A DNA stretch of 13,326 nt, from the NCBI GenBank assembly GCA_015489055.1, contig WFMO01000191.1:1-13326 (forward strand), read 5' to 3'. Below are positions 7,386 through 13,326 of the stretch, one piece after another. Both the position numbers and the translations under genes were made by a program. Position 1 is the stretch's first letter, and each line of letters opens with the position of its first letter. The notes below the pieces were generated by a model that saw only the letters and a list, made by a program, of their open reading frames with translations, made no database searches and had not been told where the DNA came from. The DNA is from Helicobacteraceae bacterium. GTDB lineage: Bacteria > Campylobacterota > Campylobacteria > Campylobacterales > Sulfurimonadaceae.

Positions 7386-7461
7386 AATGTGGTTTAGGTT
7401 TTACCACTTATAGTAAATAATTTTGATAAAATATGCATAACAATACTCAAAAAGGTAATTT
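7386..7461. promoter_or_regulatory. Divergent promoter gap between motA and rpe
   Basis: This short AT-rich gap should hold promoters for motAB (minus) and rpe-trpF-dnaQ (plus). For rpe, GATAAAAT at 7425-7432 is a plausible -10, and AAAGG at 7451-7455 is the ribosome binding site about 6 nt before the ATG. For motA, TATAAG on the minus strand near 7410 is the best -10-like hexamer. I found no clear sigma-28 or sigma-54 consensus. Confidence 0.4.
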
Positions 7462-8103
7462 ATGCTTATAGCACCCAGTATTCTTTCAGCTGATTTTGGA
7501 AATTTAGCAGCAGATGTAAAGGCGATATGTGAGGCTGGATGTGACTTTGTGCATGTCGATGTCATGGACGGTCATTTTGTACCGAATCTTACAATTGGAC
7601 CTGTTGTTGTCACGTCTATTGCAAAGGTTGCTACTAAGCCTTTGGATATTCACTTAATGGTGCAAAACAACTCATTTTTTGTTGATCTTTTTGCACCCCT
7701 TAAACCAGAATATATCTCTTTTCACATTGAAGAGGAGAAGCACCCTCATAGGTTGATTCAAAAAATACGCTCACTTGGCATAAAACCAGCCATAGTTTTA
7801 AATCCTCATACACCGGCAGAGTCTGTTGAATACCTGCTAGAGGATTTAGATATGGTGCTTGTTATGAGCGTGAATCCTGGATTTGGCGGACAAAGTTTTA
7901 TACCAAATGTGCTAGAGAAAATTAAAAGATTAAAAAGATTACGCGATAGTATAAATCCAAAATGTCTTATAGAGATTGATGGCGGGGTTAGTGATAAAAA
8001 CATTAAACTTTTAAAAGATGTAGGCGTTGATGTTTGCGTGGCGGGAAGTTATGTATTTAAACATGATTCACTTAAAACAGCAATAGACAACCTAAAGATA
8101 TGA
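7462..8103 (+). CDS. rpe: Ribulose-phosphate 3-epimerase
   Basis: This enzyme interconverts ribulose 5-phosphate and xylulose 5-phosphate in the pentose phosphate pathway or Calvin cycle. The 213-aa TIM barrel begins LIAPSILSADFGNL. Metal and catalytic residues are in place: His31 and Asp33 in FVHVDVMDGHFVPN, His64 in DIHLMV and Asp173 in IEIDGGV. The phosphate loop is MSVNPGFGGQSF (about 135-146). The start ATG has AAAGG upstream. The stop overlaps the trpF start by 4 nt (ATGA at 8100), making rpe the first gene of a three-gene operon. No RuBisCO or other Calvin-cycle gene is present nearby. Confidence 0.97.
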   Translation: MLIAPSILSADFGNLAADVKAICEAGCDFVHVDVMDGHFVPNLTIGPVVVTSIAKVATKPLDIHLMVQNNSFFVDLFAPLKPEYISFHIEEEKHPHRLIQKIRSLGIKPAIVLNPHTPAESVEYLLEDLDMVLVMSVNPGFGGQSFIPNVLEKIKRLKRLRDSINPKCLIEIDGGVSDKNIKLLKDVGVDVCVAGSYVFKHDSLKTAIDNLKI

Positions 8104-8696
8104 GAGTTAAAATATGTGGTATTACATCTTATAAAGATGCCGTAGCTGCCATTGATGCGGGTGCTGATGCTCTTGGTTTTGTTTTTTATAATCATTCTGC
8201 TAGATATATCTCTCCTGATGATGCTGCTAAAATTATTCAAAAACTGCCTCCTTTTGTTGAGCGTGTTGCTCTTTTTGTTAACGAAAAAGCAAATTTTATA
8301 GATGAGGTATGTTTGCATGTAAATGCATCACTTGCCCAAATCCATTTTGAAGCAGATCGAGATTTGTTTGATGCCCTGCGAACCAAGCATGTAAAAGTGA
8401 TAAGAGCAAAAACAAGAGATGAGATCTTTCAACATCCTGATGAGTACAGACTAATAGATACTTATACTAAAGAGTACGGAGGTAGTGGAAAATTGCTAAA
8501 TCTGGACTGGTTTAATGGTATAGACTGCTCTACAATGATATTAGCAGGAGGCTTAACACCGGAAAATATTTTCCGGCTAGCAAAATATAATTTTTACGGA
8601 GTTGACGTAAGCAGCGGAGTCGAGAAATCAAAAGGGATTAAAGATCATCAAAAAATTAGGAACTTTATAGATAATGTTAACAAATATCTCACTTAA
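8100..8696 (+). CDS. trpF: Phosphoribosylanthranilate isomerase
   Basis: This enzyme converts N-(5-phosphoribosyl)anthranilate to the carboxyphenylamino-deoxyribulose phosphate of tryptophan synthesis. The 198-aa TIM barrel begins RVKICGIT, with catalytic Cys6; the general acid Asp120 lies in LIDTY. Phosphate-binding elements are LAGGLTPENI and YGVDVSSGVE near 150-175. One departure is QIHFEAD where the family usually has QLHG(D/E)E. The gene is embedded in rpe-trpF-dnaQ, away from other trp genes, overlapping its neighbours by 4 nt upstream and 23 nt downstream. Expression therefore probably follows the operon rather than a trp attenuator. Confidence 0.95.
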   Translation: MRVKICGITSYKDAVAAIDAGADALGFVFYNHSARYISPDDAAKIIQKLPPFVERVALFVNEKANFIDEVCLHVNASLAQIHFEADRDLFDALRTKHVKVIRAKTRDEIFQHPDEYRLIDTYTKEYGGSGKLLNLDWFNGIDCSTMILAGGLTPENIFRLAKYNFYGVDVSSGVEKSKGIKDHQKIRNFIDNVNKYLT

Positions 8697-9471
8697 TGAA
8701 AAAATACGCTATAAATTAGCCCACAACGGTGCAACTATAGATGAGCTTTTAAAGCAGATAGAAGAAGATTCTATTGAGCTAGCTTTGGAGTTGTACCAGG
8801 CACAGGGATTGGAGATTGTTAAAAAAGATAATCTTTATTTTTATGCAACGACATTTTTGCCAATAGATGAAGCCGTGTTTTGTGTTGTCGATATAGAAAC
8901 AAACGGCTCAAATACAGATAAGCACCAAATTATTGAGATAGGAGCTAAGAAAATTCAGGGCGGTAAGATTATTGACAGCTTTGAGAGTTTAGTTCATTGT
9001 GACGCCATTAATGAAAATATTACAAAAGTCACAGGTATATCTTCCAAAGATACCATTAATGCGCCGTTACAAAAAGAGGTTATGAAAAGCTTTAAGGCTT
9101 TTTTACAGGACTCTATCGTTGTAGCACATGATGCAAAATTTGATTTTAAGTTTATCTCATCTATGATGAAACGTAGCGGTTTTGAAGAGATTTTAAATCG
9201 TCATTTGTGCAGTATTGATTTAGCAGAGAGAACCATCGTTGCCTACCGCTACGGGCTTGGCTATCTAAATGATCTATTATGTTTAAATAAAGAGGCAACT
9301 CATCATCGCGCATTATCAGATGCAACAACTACGGCAGAATTATTTATAAAAGCTTTGGGTGCTTTAGATGAAAGTATCATCACTATAGAACAATTAATAG
9401 AGTTTTCAAAAAAAGCAAAAAGATTAAAGCGACCTACATTTGATCCTCTTAGGCAAGATAAACTTACATAA
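8674..9471 (+). CDS. dnaQ: DnaQ-like 3'-5' exonuclease (DNA polymerase III epsilon type)
   Basis: This is a DEDDh-family exonuclease, probably the proofreading activity of DNA polymerase III. The exonuclease domain (about 68-230) has ExoI VVDIETNGS (Asp73, Glu75), ExoII VVAHDAKFDFKF (Asp157) and ExoIII HHRALSDATTTAELF (His211, Asp216). The first 67 residues form an extra helical, possibly winged-helix, region absent from E. coli epsilon. The C-terminal tail (about 232-265) is basic, and no clamp-binding motif was recognised. The ATG lies inside the end of trpF (23-nt overlap), with AGGA about 12 nt upstream. Another DEDDh nuclease (RNase T-like or a polymerase-independent exonuclease) is possible. 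Confidence 0.88.
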   Translation: MLTNISLNEKIRYKLAHNGATIDELLKQIEEDSIELALELYQAQGLEIVKKDNLYFYATTFLPIDEAVFCVVDIETNGSNTDKHQIIEIGAKKIQGGKIIDSFESLVHCDAINENITKVTGISSKDTINAPLQKEVMKSFKAFLQDSIVVAHDAKFDFKFISSMMKRSGFEEILNRHLCSIDLAERTIVAYRYGLGYLNDLLCLNKEATHHRALSDATTTAELFIKALGALDESIITIEQLIEFSKKAKRLKRPTFDPLRQDKLT

Positions 9472-9487
9472 GAGAATATATTTTATA

Positions 9488-9778
9488 TTATCTGATTCTA
9501 ACGCTTTTTGCAGCTTCTTCTTTGGCTGCGCCACATTTCATATTATCGGCTCTTATTACCTCTTTTTTTAACTTTTGAAGATGATTCATCTTGGCTTCAA
9601 TCTTTTGTAAATTGCCTTGTATTATTGTGTTTGACGCACCACATTTACCGGCACCGCACTTAGGAGCAGGTTTTGATACAGCCATATTTCCACATTTTGC
9701 CATAGCTGAGGTTGTGCAAATACCTGTTAAAAGTACAATTCCAGCTGCAACAGATGACATTTTTTTTGTTTCAAACAT
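9488..9778 (-). CDS. Small exported protein with KCG motifs, possible metal-binding
   Basis: This 96-aa protein has a convincing Sec signal peptide (basic start, hydrophobic stretch about 9-24, likely cleavage after AMA at 27). The mature part has four cysteines, each as KCG (Cys29, Cys41, Cys46, Cys82), including the tandem PKCGAGKCGAS, and a charged helical stretch (about 55-78). The tandem resembles the repeats of HvfA-like copper-associated secreted peptides, but no HvfB (DUF692) or HvfC-type partner gene is adjacent, so the match is suggestive only. The gene stands alone with its own promoter and an AAGGA ribosome binding site, and converges with dnaQ. The function is unknown; periplasmic metal binding is inferred. 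Confidence 0.7.
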   Translation of the reverse strand: MFETKKMSSVAAGIVLLTGICTTSAMAKCGNMAVSKPAPKCGAGKCGASNTIIQGNLQKIEAKMNHLQKLKKEVIRADNMKCGAAKEEAAKSVRIR

Positions 9779-9830
9779 TTTATATCCTTTATTTTTTTAA
9801 ATTAGAAATTATTATATCGTATTTCTTTCT
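9779..9830 (-). promoter_or_regulatory. Promoter and ribosome binding site of the KCG-protein gene
   Basis: On the minus strand a perfect TATAAT hexamer lies at 9816-9811, about 33 nt before the ATG, and AAGGA at 9789-9785 is spaced 6 nt from it. A well-matched -35 box is not seen, which is usual for Campylobacterota housekeeping promoters. Confidence 0.55.
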
Positions 9831-9879
9831 TAAATCAGTATATAAATATCTTATAGTATTTTTTCTTAAATTTATTATG

Positions 9880-9972
9880 AGTTCTTTTTGTGACGAGATA
9901 GTGACATTTTGTATGAGCGGTTTTTAAAATTTTTTTATATAAAATGACACCAAGATTTTATAAGGAGACGTT
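9880..9972 (+). promoter_or_regulatory. Likely nrdD promoter region
   Basis: This is the AT-rich leader of the anaerobic RNR genes. TATAAAAT at 9938-9945 is the best -10 candidate, and AAGGAG at 9962-9967 is the ribosome binding site 5 nt before GTG 9973. Upstream lie two GTGAC direct repeats (9890-9894 and 9901-9905) exactly 11 bp apart, one helical turn, which could be a regulator half-site pair. No NrdR box or FNR-type inverted repeat was recognised. Further upstream a 10-bp direct repeat TTTCTTAAAT occurs at 9826 and 9862. Confidence 0.4.
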
Positions 9973-12081
9973 GTGATCGACAAAGTCATAAAAAGAGACG
10001 GTTCATTTGAAGAGTTTGCTCCCTTTAAGATACAAGATGCCATAAAAAAAGCATTTAAAAGCGTTTCTTTGCAGTATGATGATTCTGTTTATATTTATGT
10101 GATTAATGAATTGTGCTATTTTAATGCACCGGCAGTTGAAGATATACAAGATACTATTGAAAAGCAGCTGTTTGAATCGGGATATTTTGAAGTGATGCGC
10201 TCATTTATGCTTTACAGGCATCTGCACAAACTCCAAAGAACTAAAGTTGTAGATGATGAGACAACATACATTAATTCAACTCAAACAATTGAAGAATATA
10301 TAAATGGAAGCGATTGGAGAATAAAAGCAAACTCTAACACAGGCTATTCAAGTGCAGGGCTTATCAATAACTCAGCGGGTAAAGTGATAGCAAATTATTG
10401 GCTCGATAAAATTTATTCAAAGGAGGAAGGGTATGCTCACAGAAACGGTGATTATCACATACATGACCTTGATTGTCTGACTGGATATTGCGCCGGATGG
10501 AGTCTTAGGGTTTTACTTGATGAGGGATTTAACGGGGTCAGAGGAAGAGTGCAAAGCAGTGCTCCTAAACATTTTCGTGAAGCTCTTGGACAGATGGCTA
10601 ACTTTTTAGGCATACTTCAAAGCGAGTGGGCCGGCGCTCAGGCATTTTCATCATTTGACACATATCTAGCACCATATGTTTTTAAAGACAAGCTGTCATA
10701 TAAAGAGATAAAAAAAGCAATTAGGAGCTTTGTGTATAATTTAAATGTGCCCGCAAGATGGGGACAATCTCCTTTTACAAACATTACTATTGATTGGACT
10801 GTTCCAGATGATCTTAAAGATCAGATACCAACTTCCAATCAAAAACATCTGTTTTACGGTATCAGCGATAGTGAACTTGTGCATACCGCAGCTACAAGGG
10901 GGTGTAAGTCGCTAGATAATATGACATATAAAGATTTTCAAAATGAGATGAATCAAATTAATAGAGCGTATTATGAGGTTTTAACGCAAGGTGATATAAC
11001 AGGACAACCCTTTACCTTTCCAATTCCTACTGTAAACATTACAGAAGATTTTGACTGGTATGGAGAAAATACAGATGTTTTATTTGAAAATACCGCTAAA
11101 ATCGGCTCCTCATATTTTCAAAATTTTATCGGCAGTCAGTATAAAAAAGATGAAAACGGTAATATTGTTGTAAATGATGAAGCCTATAAGCCTGGGCATG
11201 TAAGAAGCATGTGTTGCAGGCTGCAATTAGATTTGAGAGAGTTGCTAAAAAGAGGCGGTGGATTGTTTGGCAGCGCGGAGATGACGGGGAGTATCGGTGT
11301 TGTAACCATAAACATGGCAAGACTTGGGTTTTTGTATAAAAATGATAAAGAAGCGCTGTTTGCCAGGCTTGAGGAGCTTATGAATCTTGCAAAATCTACA
11401 CTGGAAAAAAAGCGTATTTTTATACAAGATATGTACGATAGGGGACTTTTTCCATATACCAAAAGATATCTGCCGGGCTTTAAAAACCATTTTTCAACAA
11501 TTGGCGTTAACGGCATAAATGAAATGATTAGAAATTTTACAAATGATGAATATGATATCAGTATAGAAAAAGGAGCAAGTTTTGCAATAGAAGTATTAGA
11601 TTTTATGCGAAATCAGATGATAAGATTTCAAGAAGAAACGGGTAATTTATATAATCTTGAAGCTACGCCTGCCGAGGGGACTACATACAGGTTTGCCAAA
11701 GAAGATAAAAAGAGATATAAAGATGAAATCATTCAAGCGGGAATGGATGATAATATTTATTATACGAACTCTTCGCAGTTGCCTGTTGATTTAACCAATG
11801 ATCCGTTTGAAGCATTGCAATTGCAAGATGATTTGCAATGCAAATATACAGGCGGTACGGTGTTGCATTTATACATGCAAGAGCGGGTGAGTTCAACTGA
11901 GGCATGCAGGAAGCTGGTGCGAAATGTAATATCAAATTTTAAATTGCCATATATTACCATAACTCCACTATTTTCAGTGTGTTTAAAACATGGCTATATT
12001 GCAGGAGAGCATGAATACTGTCCAAAATGTGATGATGAGATAATAGATGAATATATTAAGTCTAATTTAGACGTAAGTTAA
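9973..12081 (+). CDS. nrdD: Anaerobic (class III) ribonucleoside-triphosphate reductase, catalytic part lacking the glycyl-radical segment
   Basis: NrdD reduces ribonucleoside triphosphates to deoxyribonucleotides without oxygen. This 702-aa protein has an N-terminal ATP cone (about 2-92, beginning KVIKRDGSFEEF) for allosteric control. The catalytic 10-stranded barrel follows, with HIHDLDCL...CAGW near 163-178 and the cysteine pair Cys414-Cys415 (VRSMCCRLQLD), one of which should carry the thiyl radical. Near the C-terminus the zinc-site pattern CLKHGYIAGEHEYCPKC (Cys670 to Cys686) is intact. The protein then ends at residue 702 (LDVS), before the RVxGY glycyl-radical motif that normally closes the chain. 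The motif lies in the next small gene, in the same frame but beyond four stops. The start is GTG with AAGGAG. On its own this subunit should be inactive. Confidence 0.95.
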   Translation: MIDKVIKRDGSFEEFAPFKIQDAIKKAFKSVSLQYDDSVYIYVINELCYFNAPAVEDIQDTIEKQLFESGYFEVMRSFMLYRHLHKLQRTKVVDDETTYINSTQTIEEYINGSDWRIKANSNTGYSSAGLINNSAGKVIANYWLDKIYSKEEGYAHRNGDYHIHDLDCLTGYCAGWSLRVLLDEGFNGVRGRVQSSAPKHFREALGQMANFLGILQSEWAGAQAFSSFDTYLAPYVFKDKLSYKEIKKAIRSFVYNLNVPARWGQSPFTNITIDWTVPDDLKDQIPTSNQKHLFYGISDSELVHTAATRGCKSLDNMTYKDFQNEMNQINRAYYEVLTQGDITGQPFTFPIPTVNITEDFDWYGENTDVLFENTAKIGSSYFQNFIGSQYKKDENGNIVVNDEAYKPGHVRSMCCRLQLDLRELLKRGGGLFGSAEMTGSIGVVTINMARLGFLYKNDKEALFARLEELMNLAKSTLEKKRIFIQDMYDRGLFPYTKRYLPGFKNHFSTIGVNGINEMIRNFTNDEYDISIEKGASFAIEVLDFMRNQMIRFQEETGNLYNLEATPAEGTTYRFAKEDKKRYKDEIIQAGMDDNIYYTNSSQLPVDLTNDPFEALQLQDDLQCKYTGGTVLHLYMQERVSSTEACRKLVRNVISNFKLPYITITPLFSVCLKHGYIAGEHEYCPKCDDEIIDEYIKSNLDVS

Positions 12082-12086
12082 ATTTA

Positions 12087-12124
12087 CTGAGAAGTTTTAG
12101 TAATAGCCTCCTAGGACTTCTCAG
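12087..12124 (+). repeat. 14-bp stem-loop between the two NrdD-coding pieces, with an anti-Shine-Dalgarno-like loop
   Basis: The arms 12087-12100 and 12111-12124 can pair over 14 bp in RNA: nine perfect Watson-Crick pairs at the base (CTGAGAAGT with ACTTCTCAG), two G-U pairs, then three more pairs. The loop is TAATAGCCTC. There is no U-tract after it, so it is a poor intrinsic terminator. CTCCT at 12108-12112 is complementary to AGGAG at 12151-12155, the ribosome binding site of the following small gene. Pairing there would compete with the top of the stem. It may tune stability, processing or translation of the radical-domain gene; this is inference. Confidence 0.7.
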
Positions 12125-12150
12125 CAGATAGAACAAAAAAATAATTTTAC

Positions 12151-12156
12151 AGGAGA
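12151..12156 (+). promoter_or_regulatory. Strong ribosome binding site of the separate glycyl-radical gene
   Basis: AGGAGA lies 6 nt before ATG 12163. Its strength and spacing show that the 50-aa frame is translated on its own rather than reached by read-through from nrdD. Confidence 0.8.
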
Positions 12157-12162
12157 CTTGTT

Positions 12163-12315
12163 ATGACTAAAAGTAATTTATTAAATATATTGCATGCTAA
12201 AAGGCAGAAGTGTATAGTTTATACTAGAGTTATGGGTTATCACAGACCGGTAGAGAGCTTTAATATAGGCAAAACTGGTGAGCATAAACAGCGAAAACAG
12301 TTTATTGAGCAATAA
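12163..12315 (+). CDS. Stand-alone glycyl-radical domain of class III ribonucleotide reductase (C-terminal piece of split NrdD)
   Basis: This 50-aa gene encodes what is normally the last segment of NrdD. Residues 17-37 (Cys17, then Y-T-R-V-M-G-Y-H-R-P-V, then F-N-x-G-K) match the glycyl-radical loop of the NrdD subgroup whose usual form is C.(V/I)Y(S/T)RVVGY.RPV..WN.GK..EF..RK. Gly25 should be the residue that NrdG converts to a radical. The N-terminal 16 residues are basic and probably replace the linker to the zinc site. It has its own AGGAGA site and ATG, lies 81 nt after the nrdD stop, and its 3' end overlaps the nrdG start. It must dock on the 702-aa protein for that to work. Short open frames can arise by chance, but this motif match makes chance very unlikely. 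Confidence 0.93.
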   Translation: MTKSNLLNILHAKRQKCIVYTRVMGYHRPVESFNIGKTGEHKQRKQFIEQ

Positions 12316-12982
12316 AATTGTTTATGATATAACAAAATTTACACATCTTGATTATCCGGATAAACTTGCATGTATCGTGTGGTTTTGCGGATGCAACATG
12401 CGGTGTGCTTATTGCTATAATGATGATATAGTTTATGCCAATAAAGGAAATTTTTCCTTAGAAGACGTGTTGGAGTTTTTAAAATCTCGTCAAGGATTAC
12501 TAGATGGCGTTGTTTTGTCCGGCGGAGAGGCAACTAATTATAATCTGACTAGTTTTGTTAAAAAAGTTAAAGAATTGGGTTTTGCAATAAAACTTGACAC
12601 AAACGGAACCAATTTTAATAATCTGTTTAAACTTTGCTCATTGGGTTTCATCGATTATGTGGCACTTGATTATAAAGCTCCAGAGTATAAATTTAAAGCA
12701 CTTACACTATCAAATAGATTTGGCGAGTTTTCTAAAAGTCTGAATTATTTACTTGAAAGCAGTATTGCTTTTGAAGTAAGAACGACTGTTCATGCAGATT
12801 TGCTAGATGAACAAGATATCAATGAGATAATAGTGGATTTAGCAAAAAGAGGATATAAAAGAGATTATTTTATACAGGAATTTTTAACCACAAAGAGCAA
12901 CATAGGCAATATAAAAGCACCAGAAAAATCAATCAATAAAGTACATCTTTTAAACGACCGGCTAAATATTGTCTTTAGATAA
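12278..12982 (+). CDS. nrdG: Anaerobic ribonucleotide reductase activating enzyme, radical SAM
   Basis: NrdG uses a [4Fe-4S] cluster and S-adenosylmethionine to abstract hydrogen from the NrdD glycine. The cluster motif is Cys39-x3-Cys43-x2-Cys46 (CNMRCAYC), preceded by FTHLDYPDKLACIVWFCGC, typical of NrdG-type activases. SGGEA at 81-85 is the SAM-binding element. The 234-aa length fits the longer NrdG subgroup. The start is uncertain: GTG 12278 has AGG 8 nt upstream and gives a 38-nt overlap with the radical-domain gene, whereas TTG 12305 gives an 11-nt overlap and a protein starting MSNKIVYDITKF. Either way translation is coupled to the small gene that encodes its substrate glycine. It converges with the right-edge regulator gene, 11 bp away. 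Confidence 0.93.
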   Translation: MSINSENSLLSNKIVYDITKFTHLDYPDKLACIVWFCGCNMRCAYCYNDDIVYANKGNFSLEDVLEFLKSRQGLLDGVVLSGGEATNYNLTSFVKKVKELGFAIKLDTNGTNFNNLFKLCSLGFIDYVALDYKAPEYKFKALTLSNRFGEFSKSLNYLLESSIAFEVRTTVHADLLDEQDINEIIVDLAKRGYKRDYFIQEFLTTKSNIGNIKAPEKSINKVHLLNDRLNIVFR

Positions 12983-12993
12983 TGATTTTATGG

Positions 12994-13326
12994 CTAGCTT
13001 AACTCTATTTTATACCCTTTTCCTTTAATATTTTTTATTAGGTTTTTGGAAGTTTTTGCTCTTAGTCTTTTAATAAATGCCCTAATCCCGGCATCTGTAA
13101 TCTCTTGATTGCTCCAGAGCGTATTTTTAATAAACTCATTTGTGATGATTTTACTCTGCAATGAGTCATTCGTATCTGCTTCAAGCAACAATCCGATAAA
13201 AAGCCTCTCTTTTTTAGACAAGTACATATATTTTTGATCTTTATATAAACTAGCAGTTGCCTTATTAAACGAGTAACTACCATAAAGCTGTATAATTTTA
13301 CTCTGCATCTGTAAGGTTAGTTTGTC
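12994..13326 (-). CDS. Partial OmpR/PhoB-type response regulator, C-terminal winged-helix domain only
   Basis: The reading frame is open from the right window edge to the stop at 12994. The visible 110 residues form an OmpR-type winged helix: a LSKKERLFIGLLLEA element, the segment NTLWSNQEITDAGIRAFIKRLRAK and the wing NIKGKGYKIELS. An internal ATG at 13308 has upstream codons that also read as protein (DKLTLQ), so the true start and the receiver domain probably lie outside the window. It resembles the C-terminal domain of the regulator at 1708-2373 in layout, though sequence identity is modest. The cognate kinase is not in view. Confidence 0.82.
   Translation of the reverse strand, partial: DKLTLQMQSKIIQLYGSYSFNKATASLYKDQKYMYLSKKERLFIGLLLEADTNDSLQSKIITNEFIKNTLWSNQEITDAGIRAFIKRLRAKTSKNLIKNIKGKGYKIELS

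Noticed and set aside
9712..9927. Plus-strand 71-codon open frame over the KCG gene and the nrdD leader
   Set aside because: It is mostly Phe/Tyr/Ile/Leu from AT-rich sequence, runs antisense to a gene with a signal peptide and promoter, and has no ribosome binding site.
11126..11960. Minus-strand open frames within nrdD
   Set aside because: They are antisense shadows in a well-conserved catalytic region, with no ribosome binding sites or recognisable motifs.
12088..12124. TGA followed by a hairpin, possible selenocysteine recoding joining the two NrdD parts
   Set aside because: A TAA stop lies 9 nt earlier and further TAG and TAA stops follow in frame; the TGA is inside the stem base rather than before it, and the small gene has its own ribosome binding site and ATG.
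12087..12124. Intrinsic terminator after nrdD
   Set aside because: The stem is followed by CAGATAGAACAAAAAAA rather than a T-run, and nrdG and the radical-domain gene need to be expressed with nrdD.
12082..12162. Remnant intron, intein or translational-bypass element separating the NrdD pieces
   Set aside because: The 81-nt spacer is too short for a group I or II intron, no intein motifs or matched take-off and landing codons are seen, and an independent start is a simpler explanation.

Overview
The window looks like chromosomal DNA from a Campylobacterota (epsilonproteobacterial) bacterium, probably a Sulfurimonas-like free-living relative. The base composition is AT-rich, genes overlap tightly, and TTG/GTG starts are common. 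ExbB is very short (150 aa, as in Helicobacter). MotB has the Campylobacterota-type N-terminus (CPAGE...WAVPFADFLSLLLALFIALFA). The genus is an inference. No tRNA, rRNA, CRISPR array, insertion sequence or phage gene was seen, and no gene-free stretch exceeds 200 bp.

Layout. 1-3367 (minus): a head-to-tail chain pyrC > response regulator > histidine kinase > exbB > exbD in which every junction overlaps. It may continue off the left edge. 3368-3509: a divergent promoter region with a 21-bp perfect inverted repeat. 3510-5692 (plus): an HDOD protein and a 464-aa protein built from STAS-like, half-receiver-like, STAS-like and CheX domains, overlapping by 4 nt. 5695-7319 (minus): motA-motB, the proton-type flagellar stator. 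7462-9471 (plus): rpe-trpF-dnaQ, again overlapping. 9488-9778 (minus): a small exported protein with KCG motifs. 9973-12982 (plus): the class III anaerobic ribonucleotide reductase locus. 12994-13326 (minus): the DNA-binding end of another OmpR-type response regulator, cut by the window edge.

The most unusual locus is the anaerobic ribonucleotide reductase. The 702-aa NrdD has the ATP cone, the catalytic core with its cysteine pair and the C-terminal zinc site, but it stops just before the glycyl-radical segment. That segment, with the R-V-M-G-Y motif and the downstream RPV...FN.GK pattern, is a separate 50-aa gene at 12163-12315 with its own strong ribosome binding site. The NrdG activase gene starts inside it. 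Between the two NrdD pieces lie four in-frame stops and a 14-bp hairpin whose loop carries an anti-Shine-Dalgarno-like CCTCCT. The locus therefore appears to encode a three-polypeptide class III RNR: catalytic subunit, detachable radical domain and activase. This recalls the YfiD/GrcA spare radical domain of pyruvate formate-lyase, except that here the main protein lacks its own radical glycine.

The remaining genes form functional groups: energised outer-membrane transport with a linked two-component system, flagellar drive next to signalling and chemotaxis-type genes, and housekeeping metabolism (pyrimidine, tryptophan and pentose-phosphate steps) co-transcribed with unrelated partners, as is usual in this phylum.
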